Source: a virus
Reading direction: 5' to 3' (one strand)
Length of the DNA stretch: 46,508 nucleotides
IMG/VR virus record: IMGVR_UViG_3300032315_000791
Span: 1 to 46,508 of that record
Part shown: piece by piece, positions 1 through 6,394 of the stretch
How positions within the stretch are numbered: position 1 is the first letter of the stretch
How the letters are laid out: the number at the start of each line of letters is the position of its first letter
Made by a program: the position numbers and the translations under genes
The notes under the pieces: generated by a model
Database searches by the model: none
What the model was told of the DNA's origin: nothing
Seen by the model: only the letters and a program-made list of their open reading frames with translations

Positions 1-239
1 GCAAGACATGAAGTACCGTCATCATCATTCCACTGATCTAGTACATGATAAACCATGCTTAGACTACGAATTATAGTGCGTCTCTCACTGTAGGGTAAAA
101 AGAAAGTACCTTTCTTACGTGTTAGCCACGCGTCGCTATTTAACGCAACGATCAGTTTACCAAGACTAGCAGCCTTATTGAAGGCTGCTATATGTCCAGA
201 ATGAATAGGATCAAACCCTCCAGTTATTAAGACGTACAT
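1..239 (-). CDS. HldE/RfaE-type sugar nucleotidyltransferase, partial
   Basis: Incomplete gene: it starts at ATG 239 and runs off the left edge after 79 codons. The N-terminus contains GGFDPIHSGHI, the nucleotide-binding loop of cytidylyltransferase-like enzymes. The next segments, LIVALNSDAWL and a KG...P...ERRTII stretch, line up with the adenylyltransferase domain of HldE (heptose-1-phosphate to ADP-heptose; LIVAVN, RLKG, P, EQR). Enzymes of this fold couple a sugar or alcohol phosphate to an NTP and release pyrophosphate. The start overlaps the end of the upstream gene by 13 bases, so it is translated as part of the leftward operon. Inference: it is the partner of the HldE-like kinase at 19351-20241, two activities fused in one protein in E. 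coli. Other family members (TagD, NadD, CoaD) are possible; NTP and sugar specificity are unknown. Confidence 0.78.
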   Translation of the reverse strand, partial: MYVLITGGFDPIHSGHIAAFNKAASLGKLIVALNSDAWLTRKKGTFFLPYSERRTIIRSLSMVYHVLDQWNDDDGTSCL

Positions 240-493
240 AGATCAATGATCTCTTGAATTGCTTTTGTCTTCTCGTCAATTTCATCGACTGCTTGTTTTT
301 TAATAGCAGTTGCTGCAGCCCTAACATAGGTTGAGTTTAAGCCGTAAGTATCTTTTAGATATTTTACTTTTGCATTAATCATCTCACGGCTGGCGTCCAC
401 GCTTTCCATTAGGCTGACAACGGTATCAATAGTTGATGCTACGTCTGCAGGATCAATAGGTTTTACGGATTTTACTTCTTTTTCTTTTGCCAT
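227..493 (-). CDS. Small DsbA-like DNA-binding protein (tentative)
   Basis: Protein of 88 aa starting MAKEKEVKSVKP with a GAGAT-type ribosome site before ATG 493. After a charged N-terminal 20 residues it is predicted helical. The C-terminal half (INAKVKYLKDTYGLNSTYVR, then AIKKQAVDEIDEKTKAIQEI) resembles in pattern the T4 double-strand DNA-binding protein DsbA: an Arg/Lys-rich helix, a D-x-(L/Y)-G turn, an aromatic helix and an acidic tail. T4 DsbA is a late-transcription helper. The match is from memory and weak, so function is tentative. The stop codon lies inside the start of the nucleotidyltransferase gene, indicating translational coupling. Confidence 0.5.
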   Translation of the reverse strand: MAKEKEVKSVKPIDPADVASTIDTVVSLMESVDASREMINAKVKYLKDTYGLNSTYVRAAATAIKKQAVDEIDEKTKAIQEIIDLCTS

Positions 494-816
494 AGTTGTA
501 TCTCTTTAAAAAAGTGTTGAGTTAAGGTTCTTACCTCTAAGGGTAAAATACCGGGTTCAAATTGCAAACTTACTATGTTTGTAATCTTATTATACTTGTA
601 TCTAACAGTAGTGAGCAAGGGTAAATCTCCAAAAGATATTTTATAAGGATCTAAAATAATTCTATAATTAGACCAATCCTCTGGCTCCCCTATAGTATCT
701 AATTTAGGATATCGTCTTTTTATGTCTACATAAAATCTTCTACCTAATATTTCTTCATTTCTTAAGTCTCTAGGAAGTTCTATAATTTCCTCGAAACCTT
801 TATTTAACAAATCCAT
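472..816 (-). CDS. Hypothetical protein, 114 aa
   Basis: Not recognised. ATG 816 is preceded by a good ribosome site (AGGAGAT, about 9 bases upstream). The N-terminus is acidic, the middle is beta-rich with several Tyr (YRIILDPYKISFGD), and the protein ends in a run of lysines (QLWQKKKK). No signal peptide or membrane segment is visible. It overlaps the upstream glycosyltransferase by 17 bases and the downstream 88-aa gene by 22 bases, so it is an operon member. The position among sugar and structural-type genes gives no clear role. Confidence 0.6.
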   Translation of the reverse strand: MDLLNKGFEEIIELPRDLRNEEILGRRFYVDIKRRYPKLDTIGEPEDWSNYRIILDPYKISFGDLPLLTTVRYKYNKITNIVSLQFEPGILPLEVRTLTQHFFKEIQLWQKKKK

Positions 817-1573
817 ATTTTAAAAATCTCCTGTATTCTATCTCGCTTGGAAACATTGAAATGTCTCCATATACGTTTTTTATTCTTTGTGTTATTGGTA
901 AGAAGTTAAGTGGAAGTCCTTTTTGCTCTTGGGCAAAAGGAGTTCTATTAACAAATGGCGGTTGGTAATCTGCTCTAGCTGCTGGGTTAGGATGCACACT
1001 ATCACCCCATTTAAAATATAAATATTGCCTATTATAATTTATTCTGTCTATACTAGGATCATTTTTAATAGAAGCGCTGTCATTAACGTCTTTATTTTCT
1101 ATGTAAAGAGAGTTTATAACTACGCTGTGTAACATACAACGTTGTTTGTAATCAGCGTCTTCGCTGTATACATAGATAAAATTTTCATCAAACTCACCGA
1201 CAGTCTCCCATACATCGCGAGTAATTACAAAAGTACTAAATTCAAAGAATGGTTGTATAACACCAGTTATACAAAGACCCGTAGTTTCTTCTAAGGCTTG
1301 CTCTATTAAATTGGGCGATATTCTAGCGTCATCTTGAGTTATAACTATTTTATCTAGATCCATTTCATCAAAAGCTATTTTACAAATTAGGTTCCAACCT
1401 CCGGCGCAACCTATGTTGCGCTCAGTAGTGAAAAAATTGCAACCAAAAGTAGGTGTATACTTTTGGTTGCCATTATCTATAAAATAATAGATAGAGTTTT
1501 TTAATGTATCTGTACTATCAAAGAAACTTTGAGCAGCTGAATAGCTTAATACAAATATGTTGTTTTTGGTCAT
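800..1573 (-). CDS. GT2-like (GT-A fold) glycosyltransferase
   Basis: Protein of 257 aa. GT-A features in order: an N-terminal beta strand (NIFVLSYSAAQ), the segment ERNIGCAGGWN around residues 50-60 (the N-x-G-x-(A/G)-x-(G/A)-x-N donor-site motif of GT2 enzymes), a QDDA acidic pair acting as the DxD-type metal/nucleotide-sugar site, then a GEFDENFIYVYSEDADY segment typical of the GT2 acceptor/catalytic region. It would transfer a sugar from a nucleotide donor to an unknown acceptor. It lies three genes upstream of the HldE-like nucleotidyltransferase in the same leftward operon, which suggests a common sugar pathway. The ribosome site is weak. Family assignment is firm; substrate is unknown. 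Confidence 0.8.
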   Translation of the reverse strand: MTKNNIFVLSYSAAQSFFDSTDTLKNSIYYFIDNGNQKYTPTFGCNFFTTERNIGCAGGWNLICKIAFDEMDLDKIVITQDDARISPNLIEQALEETTGLCITGVIQPFFEFSTFVITRDVWETVGEFDENFIYVYSEDADYKQRCMLHSVVINSLYIENKDVNDSASIKNDPSIDRINYNRQYLYFKWGDSVHPNPAARADYQPPFVNRTPFAQEQKGLPLNFLPITQRIKNVYGDISMFPSEIEYRRFLKYGFVK

Positions 1574-1610
1574 AGTTTAAACAGTCTGGTTAAAAACTTA
1601 TTGTTATCTT

Positions 1611-1832
1611 TTATACAGAACTTGGATCTTGTGGTTCTACTTCATTAGTTGGAACTTCAATAGGTGCTACAACTGGTTCATTGAACAGTGCTTCTATTTC
1701 TTCTGCAGTCCAGTATTGTTCTTTTTTCCAAAGATGGGCTGGAACATTAACAGAGATGGCAGTTCCATCTTCTTTTATTTTAACCCAGTCATATACTTCG
1801 CCTGTATTAGTGTCTTTAAATGCTCTAAACAT
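1611..1832 (-). CDS. Hypothetical small acidic protein, 73 aa
   Basis: Not recognised. ATG 1832 has a strong ribosome site (AAGGAG, spacing about 7). The first 30 residues look like a beta-hairpin domain (FRAFKDTNTGEVYDWVKI), followed by a short helix with W-T-A-E-E-I-E, and a Pro/Val/Glu-rich unstructured tail (about residues 50-73). No membrane segment. It follows uvsE by 10 bases and is probably co-transcribed from the uvsE promoter. Confidence 0.6.
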   Translation of the reverse strand: MFRAFKDTNTGEVYDWVKIKEDGTAISVNVPAHLWKKEQYWTAEEIEALFNEPVVAPIEVPTNEVEPQDPSSV

Positions 1833-1842
1833 AATAGTCTCC

Positions 1843-2865
1843 TTATTGCTGGACAGCTAATATAGGCTCTCCTGCATACGTCTCTTCTTCTTTAATAAAG
1901 TTATAGCAGTGATTTACTGCGTGTTCTTTGTTTTTTGCTTCAATGTCAAAATCTGCGTACTGCAGCATAGGTACCATATCTGCCAACCTATCTAGGTCGT
2001 GTAGAATTTCGCTATGCTCTAGTGCTTTTGAAACGTCTACTCCATTTTCTTGACGAGTATGACTGACGTGAAACAGAGGTCGTATGTTGCCCCAAGTTTT
2101 TACTGCTTCATGAAACTCTGACAGATTTACCGTTGGGTACTGACGCTGTTTACGAGCCCAGCAATCATAGTGGTGAATATCAAAAGTAGAACGGGTAGGT
2201 ATGCGACTGCACAAGTCCAGTACATGTTCAATATCATAACCGTTAGGTTTGTCTTCGTTTTCTACTGCTAAACACTGTTGAGCATAATCGCTGAGATACT
2301 GAAAATTAGCTGCAAAGCGGCTAATACCTTCTTCACGAGTACCTTTGTACACACCTTGAAGATGTATGTTTACTACGAACTCTCTAGGCTCAAGACCCAT
2401 ATACTTACCGAGCATTGAATGATATTCAACGTCTTCAATAGAGTTCTTAACTACTTCAGCATTATTAGATGCAAGAACAGTATACTGTCCTGGGTGCATT
2501 GATAGTCTTATTTCATTATCTTTTGCAACTTTACCAATACGTTCCAGCTTGATCCGTATCTTATCGTCAATTTCTTGATACCAAGGTTTAGCTTCATCAA
2601 CAGTGAACACTGGAAGAAGTGTGGTACTGATACGAAAACTACGAAGATTTACAGGCTGCTTGGCAAAATACTCAGATAGAGTTTTGTAAAGCTTGTCTAA
2701 ATTAGCTAGTGCTTTTTCTTGAACTTTTTGTTTTCCAGTCGGCCCTAGTGCAGTTGTCTTGGTAGTTGTACCAACGTTGTATAGTTTTACCATTTTTGGA
2801 TCAAAAAATTGACAACATTGAGATATACGCCAAGAGCGCATGGTTTTGTTGAAATACTCAGTCAT
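1843..2865 (-). CDS. uvsE: UV damage endonuclease UvsE/UvdE
   Basis: Protein of 340 aa, normal family length. A TIM-barrel nuclease that nicks 5' of UV photoproducts and abasic sites to start repair independently of UvrABC. Visible hallmarks: the N-terminal QCCQFFDPKM region, NLRSFRISTTLLPVF (RxS), LSMHPGQYTVLAS near residues 121-133 with a metal-binding His, a conserved IHLQG, VENED, and FDIHHYDCW near residue 230, supplying His/Asp/Glu ligands of the three-metal centre. It has its own near-consensus promoter at 2896-2924. The gene is common in phages of sunlit waters and would protect or repair phage DNA. Confidence 0.93.
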   Translation of the reverse strand: MTEYFNKTMRSWRISQCCQFFDPKMVKLYNVGTTTKTTALGPTGKQKVQEKALANLDKLYKTLSEYFAKQPVNLRSFRISTTLLPVFTVDEAKPWYQEIDDKIRIKLERIGKVAKDNEIRLSMHPGQYTVLASNNAEVVKNSIEDVEYHSMLGKYMGLEPREFVVNIHLQGVYKGTREEGISRFAANFQYLSDYAQQCLAVENEDKPNGYDIEHVLDLCSRIPTRSTFDIHHYDCWARKQRQYPTVNLSEFHEAVKTWGNIRPLFHVSHTRQENGVDVSKALEHSEILHDLDRLADMVPMLQYADFDIEAKNKEHAVNHCYNFIKEEETYAGEPILAVQQ

Positions 2866-2895
2866 ATTTTATCTTTCTGTTAAGGTTCAGATTAG

Positions 2896-2924
2896 ATAAT
2901 ACCTGATGAATAGGCATAAGTCAA
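2896..2924 (-). promoter_or_regulatory. Sigma-70-type promoter for uvsE
   Basis: On the minus strand: -35 TTGACT (2924-2919), 17-bp spacer, -10 TATTAT (2901-2896). It sits in the 74-base gap ahead of uvsE, so transcription would begin about 25 bases before ATG 2865. One mismatch in each hexamer from consensus. Confidence 0.7.
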
Positions 2925-2939
2925 CAGAAAAGTTACTTA

Positions 2940-3206
2940 TTATGGTCTAGGAAACTCATCCATAGAGATTACAACACGACCATCATCTTCCATTTCCATA
3001 TCTTCACCATTTTCTGACTCATCATATTCGTCATCACCGAATTTATAGTAGCCGTAAACTGCCTCTATATTATGGTCCATATCTGAAATTTTAGTTTGAA
3101 TCCAAGCTTCTACTTCATCATCTTTACCTATCATGGTTAATAGTTCAGTTGCATAAGCTACTGTCTTTTTTAGGCTTGTGCGAGCCATTTTTGCTTCATC
3201 ACTCAT
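2940..3206 (-). CDS. Hypothetical acidic protein, 88 aa
   Basis: Starts MSDEAKMARTS at ATG 3206, chosen because GGAGAT lies 6 bases upstream and because longer versions would run deep into the preceding gene in another frame. Two helices (residues 1-50) contain EVEAWIQTKISDMDHNIEAVYGY, a W-(I/V)-Q-x-K-I...V-x-x-Y pattern I remember from small domains in marine myovirus proteins. The tail is strongly acidic (DDEYDESENGEDMEMEDDG) and could bind the basic proteins encoded just upstream. Function unknown. Confidence 0.65.
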   Translation of the reverse strand: MSDEAKMARTSLKKTVAYATELLTMIGKDDEVEAWIQTKISDMDHNIEAVYGYYKFGDDEYDESENGEDMEMEDDGRVVISMDEFPRP

Positions 3207-3219
3207 AGTTATATCTCCG

Positions 3220-3579
3220 TTATTTTCTTGGTCCGCCAGGCTTAGGATTTGCTTTAGATCCGCCTGGCCCTGCCCATAATTTTTTTCTTGCCCAGTAATT
3301 TGCACTGAACTTATCATCTTTTGTAAGATTACCAGAACCATCTCGAATACCAGCGCTTCTTTCTAGGTAGTTCTTTCTAGCCTCAGAGGAGTAGTTATGG
3401 CCGTAGTCTTTGTGACCAAATTTTACAACCTTTACCTCTTCGCCTTTTTTAGCTAAGACTACTTGTTTATGTTGAGAAGAGCTAGTATTTCTTTTAGGTT
3501 TGTTGAATCCTGGATACGTTTCTCCACGATACTCAAGCTTTCCGCTTGGCAATCTTTTTACGTCTTTTGTTGTTGCCAT
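3220..3579 (-). CDS. Basic DUF5754-like protein, 119 aa (function unknown)
   Basis: Lys/Arg/Gly-rich protein. N-terminal basic region with SGKLEYRGETYPGFNKPKR, central VKVVKFGHKDYGHNY, then EARKNYLERSAGIRD and SANYWARKKLWAGPGG. The order (K)VVxFG-x(2-3)-Y, xxRKxYxxR, xWxxxxLW is that of small proteins found in many aquatic phages and large DNA viruses (remembered as DUF5754-like; not verified). Probably nucleic-acid-binding given the charge. Starts at ATG 3579, inside the 42-aa frame at 3533-3661; co-transcribed with the basic cassette. Confidence 0.65.
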   Translation of the reverse strand: MATTKDVKRLPSGKLEYRGETYPGFNKPKRNTSSSQHKQVVLAKKGEEVKVVKFGHKDYGHNYSSEARKNYLERSAGIRDGSGNLTKDDKFSANYWARKKLWAGPGGSKANPKPGGPRK

Positions 3580-3661
3580 TTTTTACTTCAGCCTTTTGCT
3601 TTTTAATTTTAGGTTTAGGTTGTCCTAAGAATGTAGATTGAAACGCTGGAGCTACTGTCAT
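3533..3661 (-). CDS. Tiny basic protein, 42 aa
   Basis: Short frame reading MTVAPAFQSTFLGQPKPK and continuing with a Lys/Arg-rich tail (KKQKAEVKNGNNKRRKKIAKRKA, shown here only in part as motif: KNGNNKRRKK). Support: its ATG (3661-3659) overlaps the TGA of the upstream gene in an ATGA arrangement, the coupling seen between other genes here, and it fills the otherwise empty 78 bases between genes. Its last third overlaps the next gene in a different frame. No domain recognised. A chance frame remains possible. Confidence 0.45.
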   Translation of the reverse strand: MTVAPAFQSTFLGQPKPKIKKQKAEVKNGNNKRRKKIAKRKA

Positions 3662-3915
3662 TTCATTTTCCTAAATCGTTTTACTTTTTTGGCAACTGTT
3701 TCTGGCTGAGCAACAAACTGCTTACCTTCTTTTGTGCCTTCTCTTTTAGCTCTATTAGTAGCAGCTTTTTCGCCTCTAGACAGAGCTTTCCAAGCTTTCT
3801 CAGGTAGATATCTTCCACGCTGAGATTTTGGCTTATCATCTTCTTTATCAGAAGAGTATTGCCATTTCTGTTCTGTCCATTTTTTTAATGAACGTTGAGG
3901 CGCTTTAAGTGCCAT
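3658..3915 (-). CDS. Basic DUF5872-like protein, 85 aa (function unknown)
   Basis: Very basic (MALKAPQRSLKKWTEQKW at the N-terminus). Contains GRYLPEKAWKALSRGEKAA, then TNRAKREGTKEGKQFVAQP and AKKVKRFRK at the end. This LPxxAxxxLSxxExAATxRxKRxGTxxGKQ layout recurs in small phage and giant-virus proteins (remembered as DUF5872-like; not verified here). Likely binds nucleic acid or a structural partner. The start codon overlaps the stop of the 60-aa gene upstream (TAATG), so translation is coupled. Confidence 0.68.
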   Translation of the reverse strand: MALKAPQRSLKKWTEQKWQYSSDKEDDKPKSQRGRYLPEKAWKALSRGEKAATNRAKREGTKEGKQFVAQPETVAKKVKRFRKMK

Positions 3916-4097
3916 TATTTTTTCTTCATCTTCTTTAGGATTGCAGCTTGTAGTGCTGGGGGTAATTTTTTCTGAGCATCAGTTAATCCTGTTGCTTTAT
4001 CCTTAGACATTTCTTCTTTTTTCATATCAGAATTTTTCATCATCGTACCATCAGGCATACGATGCATTCCGTCTTTTTTCATAGTTTTTTTAGCCAT
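3915..4097 (-). CDS. Met/Lys-rich small protein, 60 aa
   Basis: MAKKTMKKDGMHRMPDGTMM followed by a charged linker and a C-terminal helix LPPALQAAILKKMKKK. About a sixth of residues are Met and a third Lys, with no cysteine, signal peptide or clear membrane segment. Such Met/Lys-rich proteins are common beside structural genes of aquatic phages (family knowledge; role unknown). AGGAG lies upstream of ATG 4097. Co-operonic with the other basic proteins. Confidence 0.65.
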   Translation of the reverse strand: MAKKTMKKDGMHRMPDGTMMKNSDMKKEEMSKDKATGLTDAQKKLPPALQAAILKKMKKK

Positions 4098-4108
4098 TTA
4101 AGGTCTCC

Positions 4109-4288
4109 TTATTTTTTATATCCGCCGCCTGCTTTTTTATATTCAACAGCAAGTAATTGAGCTTTTCTAGCACTCCACTGACCAGGAGATCCACCTTTAT
4201 CACCTGCTTTTATTCTTTCAAATAGCTGCTTGCGTAGAGTTGGTTTTGTATACACTCCGGCTTCGTTAACTCTTGACTTGGTTACCAT
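4109..4288 (-). CDS. Small basic conserved viral protein, 59 aa
   Basis: Reads MVTKSRVNEAGVYTKPTLRK, then QLFERIKAGDKGGSPGQWSA, ending RKAQLLAVEYKKAGGGYKK. The KSRVNxAGxYTKPxxRxxLFxxIKAGxKGGxPGxWSARKAQxLAxxYKxxGGGY layout is one I remember as widespread in phages and giant viruses, so this is almost certainly a real gene. It starts one base after the preceding stop (TAA-A-ATG). Function unknown; the charge and conserved G-x-W suggest binding to nucleic acid or virion protein. Confidence 0.75.
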   Translation of the reverse strand: MVTKSRVNEAGVYTKPTLRKQLFERIKAGDKGGSPGQWSARKAQLLAVEYKKAGGGYKK

Positions 4289-4289
4289 T

Positions 4290-4514
4290 TTATTTCTTCT
4301 TTGCGGCTCGCGCTTTTATCATTGCTGCAGCCGCTACTCTTCTGCCAGCTTCTTCACTGCCATATTTTAAAGCAGCACTCTCAGCTACGCGTGAGAACAT
4401 TTTACCTTTTTTGCCAATATCTTTACCTGCTACTGCTCTTTTAGCTAAAGAACTACGTTCTTTTCCTGTTAACAATTTCATTCCAGGTTTTGTGGATTTA
4501 ACTTCTTTTACCAT
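4290..4514 (-). CDS. Small basic conserved phage protein, 74 aa
   Basis: MVKEVKSTKPGMKLLTGKER, then a helix LAKRAVAGKDIGKKGKMF and an Ala-rich helix with GSEEAGRRVAAAAMIKARAAKKK. The KSTKPGMKLLTGKERSSLAKRA...GSxEAGRRVAAAAM pattern is a recurring small-protein family in phages as far as I remember. No membrane segment despite the alanines, since charged residues are interspersed. Member of the basic cassette; role unknown. Confidence 0.72.
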   Translation of the reverse strand: MVKEVKSTKPGMKLLTGKERSSLAKRAVAGKDIGKKGKMFSRVAESAALKYGSEEAGRRVAAAAMIKARAAKKK

Positions 4515-4525
4515 GCCTAATTCCT

Positions 4526-4720
4526 TTATTTTTTGATCTTGCCAGCGGCAGATAAAGCTATAGCTATAGACTGTTTTCTTTCTGCATCTTGTCTGCTTAT
4601 GCCTTGCTTTTTTGCAATACTAGCAATAGCTTTTTTTCGTGTTTTACCTGGATTATCTTTAATAAGTTCGCGTATATTAGAAGATATTGTTTTTTGGCTA
4701 GAGCCTCTTTTTAAGGGCAT
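4526..4720 (-). CDS. Small basic conserved phage protein, 64 aa
   Basis: Starts MPLKRGSSQKTISSNIRELI at ATG 4720, with AAGGAAG upstream; the N-terminus exactly fits the MPLKKGxSxKTIxxNIRELxxxG family of short phage and viral proteins. The last 25 residues, QDAERKQSIAIALSAAGKIK, match its usual ending KQAIAIALSxA. Between them sits an insertion with two basic helices (NPGKTRKKAIASIAKKQG) absent from the shortest relatives. Starting 21 codons further upstream would add an unrelated leader, so ATG 4720 is preferred. Function unknown. Confidence 0.75.
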   Translation of the reverse strand: MPLKRGSSQKTISSNIRELIKDNPGKTRKKAIASIAKKQGISRQDAERKQSIAIALSAAGKIKK

Positions 4721-4721
4721 A

Positions 4722-5015
4722 TTATTTCTTCCTTTTGGAGTAATCAAAATGCAGCGAGTTAACGGGTTTTTCACTAAATACATATACAGGTACAGTGTCG
4801 CTATACTCTAACTCTACAATTGGTAGGTACTTATTGTGTATAGTCCAAAAATACGCGTATTTTCTTTTTGTTAGAAGACCAAATTTACGTTGGGCTTCTA
4901 TAAAAGATATAACTAGCTGCTTGTGCTCAGGAGTCAATGGTTCCTGTAATAAAGCTTGGAAGGTCTCCAACGGTATCTTCCTGACTATCGGGTAAATCGT
5001 TACTGTATTTTTCAT
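4722..5015 (-). CDS. Hypothetical protein, 97 aa
   Basis: Not recognised. Reads MKNTVTIYPIVRKIPLETFQ, with a helical N-terminal half (LTPEHKQLVISFIEAQRKFG) and a beta-rich C-terminal half with many Tyr/Phe/Trp (KYAYFWTIHNKYLPIV), ending in KRKK. It overlaps the end of phoH by 89 bases in another frame; no alternative ATG exists inside, so either the overlap is real or a non-ATG start is used. Ends 1 base before the next ATG, supporting operon membership. Confidence 0.5.
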   Translation of the reverse strand: MKNTVTIYPIVRKIPLETFQALLQEPLTPEHKQLVISFIEAQRKFGLLTKRKYAYFWTIHNKYLPIVELEYSDTVPVYVFSEKPVNSLHFDYSKRKK

Positions 5016-5646
5016 TTTTCTCTAAATAATGTAGTATATCACGTACTAAGGCACTTCTTACTACATCTTTGTTTTCGTATTGAATAACGGCTATACTTTT
5101 ACAATGTTTTAGCTTTTTTACAGCCCATTGTAATCCATTCTCTCCAGTAATATCGCTTTGAGTAGGGTCTCCAGTTATTACAACTTTTACGTTTTCACCA
5201 AATCTAGTTAAAAACATCTTCATCTGGTCTATTGTCGTATTTTGAGCTTCGTCTAAGATTATAAAAGCATTATTAAAGGTTCTACCTCTCATGAATGCTA
5301 GAGCTGCTACTTCTATTGCACCTTCCTGTACAAGATCTTGTACCATTTTAGGGTTAGACAAGTCGTTAAAAGCATCTATCAAAGGTAGTAAGTATGGGTC
5401 TAACTTTTCTTTCATGTCTCCAGGTAGATAACCTAAATCTTCTGTGGCGACAGCTGGTCTAACGATGATAACCCTATCTACAAATCCAAAAGATAGATAA
5501 TGATAGGCTTGAGACGCTGCTAAGAAAGTTTTTCCGCTACCTGCACTGCCTACCGCAAATACTACTGGAAGTTCTGCTACGGCGTTAAGAAATTCTTTTT
5601 GTTTTTTATTTTTTGGCTCTATTGGTTTAATTCTTTTTTTGTTCAT
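4927..5646 (-). CDS. phoH: PhoH-like ATPase
   Basis: Protein of 239 aa. P-loop NTPase of the PhoH family: Walker A GSAGSGKT at residues 33-40, RVIIVRPAV, the GYLPGDMKEKLDPY motif typical of PhoH, Walker B IILDEAQNTT near residue 130, and VVITGDPTQSD sensor region. PhoH-like proteins are RNA/DNA-dependent ATPases; in phages the role is unsettled (phosphate stress, RNA metabolism and nuclease-coupled functions are proposed). It overlaps the downstream 97-aa gene and starts inside the end of the nuclease gene, within a leftward operon. Family call is firm, role is not. Confidence 0.92.
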   Translation of the reverse strand: MNKKRIKPIEPKNKKQKEFLNAVAELPVVFAVGSAGSGKTFLAASQAYHYLSFGFVDRVIIVRPAVATEDLGYLPGDMKEKLDPYLLPLIDAFNDLSNPKMVQDLVQEGAIEVAALAFMRGRTFNNAFIILDEAQNTTIDQMKMFLTRFGENVKVVITGDPTQSDITGENGLQWAVKKLKHCKSIAVIQYENKDVVRSALVRDILHYLEKNEKYSNDLPDSQEDTVGDLPSFITGTIDS

Positions 5647-6322
5647 AGAATTTTTTTACCCTGTAGCGCAAGTCTGGTATGTATGTTTTTGGCGTTCCTG
5701 TAAATAATTGGAATCCTCCCTGTTCGTTTGCAATCAAAATAACAAATCTAGATATTTGTTCTGGAAACATTCTGTTGTGTGCTTTGCAATATGCAGTTGC
5801 CTGCAAAAAATAATCTTTAACATATGCTAAGGGTTTTTCTTTTCTTGCAGTTTTAAAGTCTACTAGAGTTAATTTTCCCATCCAGTATCCTAGACTATCA
5901 CAACGTCCCGCTAATTTTAATTCATCATCCCACACAACAAATTCTTGAGCTATGCTCTCGTATTTATGAAGTAATAATTGCTTCATTAATGATTTTACCA
6001 TTTGTTGTATGAACAGCGGTTCATTTTCTAAGCCGCTATATTTAATAAAGTGGCGAGCATCATCTATAGTAGGTTTTGAATATTCTATAAAAAAATTCTC
6101 TAAGTATTTGTGGAGTATAGTGCCTCGTAATGATGCCGCCTCAAGAATTCGATCTGCTTCTTCCTCACCAACTTTAGCTCTCCAAGCGTCAATACCACTC
6201 ATATTGGCAGTTGCTTTAAGGACGGTAGTTACGCTAGGATATAAACCAGGGGGAATGTCGTATACTCTACCACTAGGATGGTCTATATTTCTGAAATCTT
6301 TACATTGATTATATGTTAACAT
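5627..6322 (-). CDS. PD-(D/E)XK nuclease (RecB/Cas4-like)
   Basis: Protein of 231 aa from ATG 6322 (MLTYNQCKDF). Motifs: GTILHKYLE at residues 67-75 (motif I with His/Glu), GRCDSLG with Asp142, LVDFKTARK with Asp155 and Lys157 (the D-x-K core), and QATAYCKAH after it (motif QxxxY). This is the RecB-type exonuclease core, also used by Cas4 and MGME1, cutting single-stranded or flapped DNA. No four-cysteine Fe-S ligand set is seen. A TTG start eight codons upstream falls in the T-tract of the terminator at 6345-6386 and has no ribosome site, so ATG was chosen. Followed by phoH with a 20-base overlap. Confidence 0.85.
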   Translation of the reverse strand: MLTYNQCKDFRNIDHPSGRVYDIPPGLYPSVTTVLKATANMSGIDAWRAKVGEEEADRILEAASLRGTILHKYLENFFIEYSKPTIDDARHFIKYSGLENEPLFIQQMVKSLMKQLLLHKYESIAQEFVVWDDELKLAGRCDSLGYWMGKLTLVDFKTARKEKPLAYVKDYFLQATAYCKAHNRMFPEQISRFVILIANEQGGFQLFTGTPKTYIPDLRYRVKKFYEQKKN

Positions 6323-6344
6323 ATTAAATTTTATTTGGCAATAC

Positions 6345-6386
6345 AAAAAATTTAAAGAACCAAGAAAGCAAACACTCTCTTGGTTC
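6345..6386 (-). terminator. Rho-independent terminator after hsp20
   Basis: Minus strand: a 9-bp perfect stem GAACCAAGA / TCTTGGTTC (6386-6378 with 6365-6357), 12-base loop, then TTTAAATTTTTT. It ends the hsp20 transcript just before the nuclease gene; some read-through or a separate promoter must supply the nuclease/phoH mRNA. Confidence 0.65.
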
Positions 6387-6394
6387 CGTAACTG

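Noticed and set aside
3207-3341. Longer start (133 aa) for the acidic protein at 2940-3206
   Set aside because: Extension lies in another frame of the upstream gene; ATG 3206 has GGAGAT close by.
6323-6346. TTG start for the RecB-like nuclease
   Set aside because: It falls in the T-tract of the hsp20 terminator and has no ribosome site.
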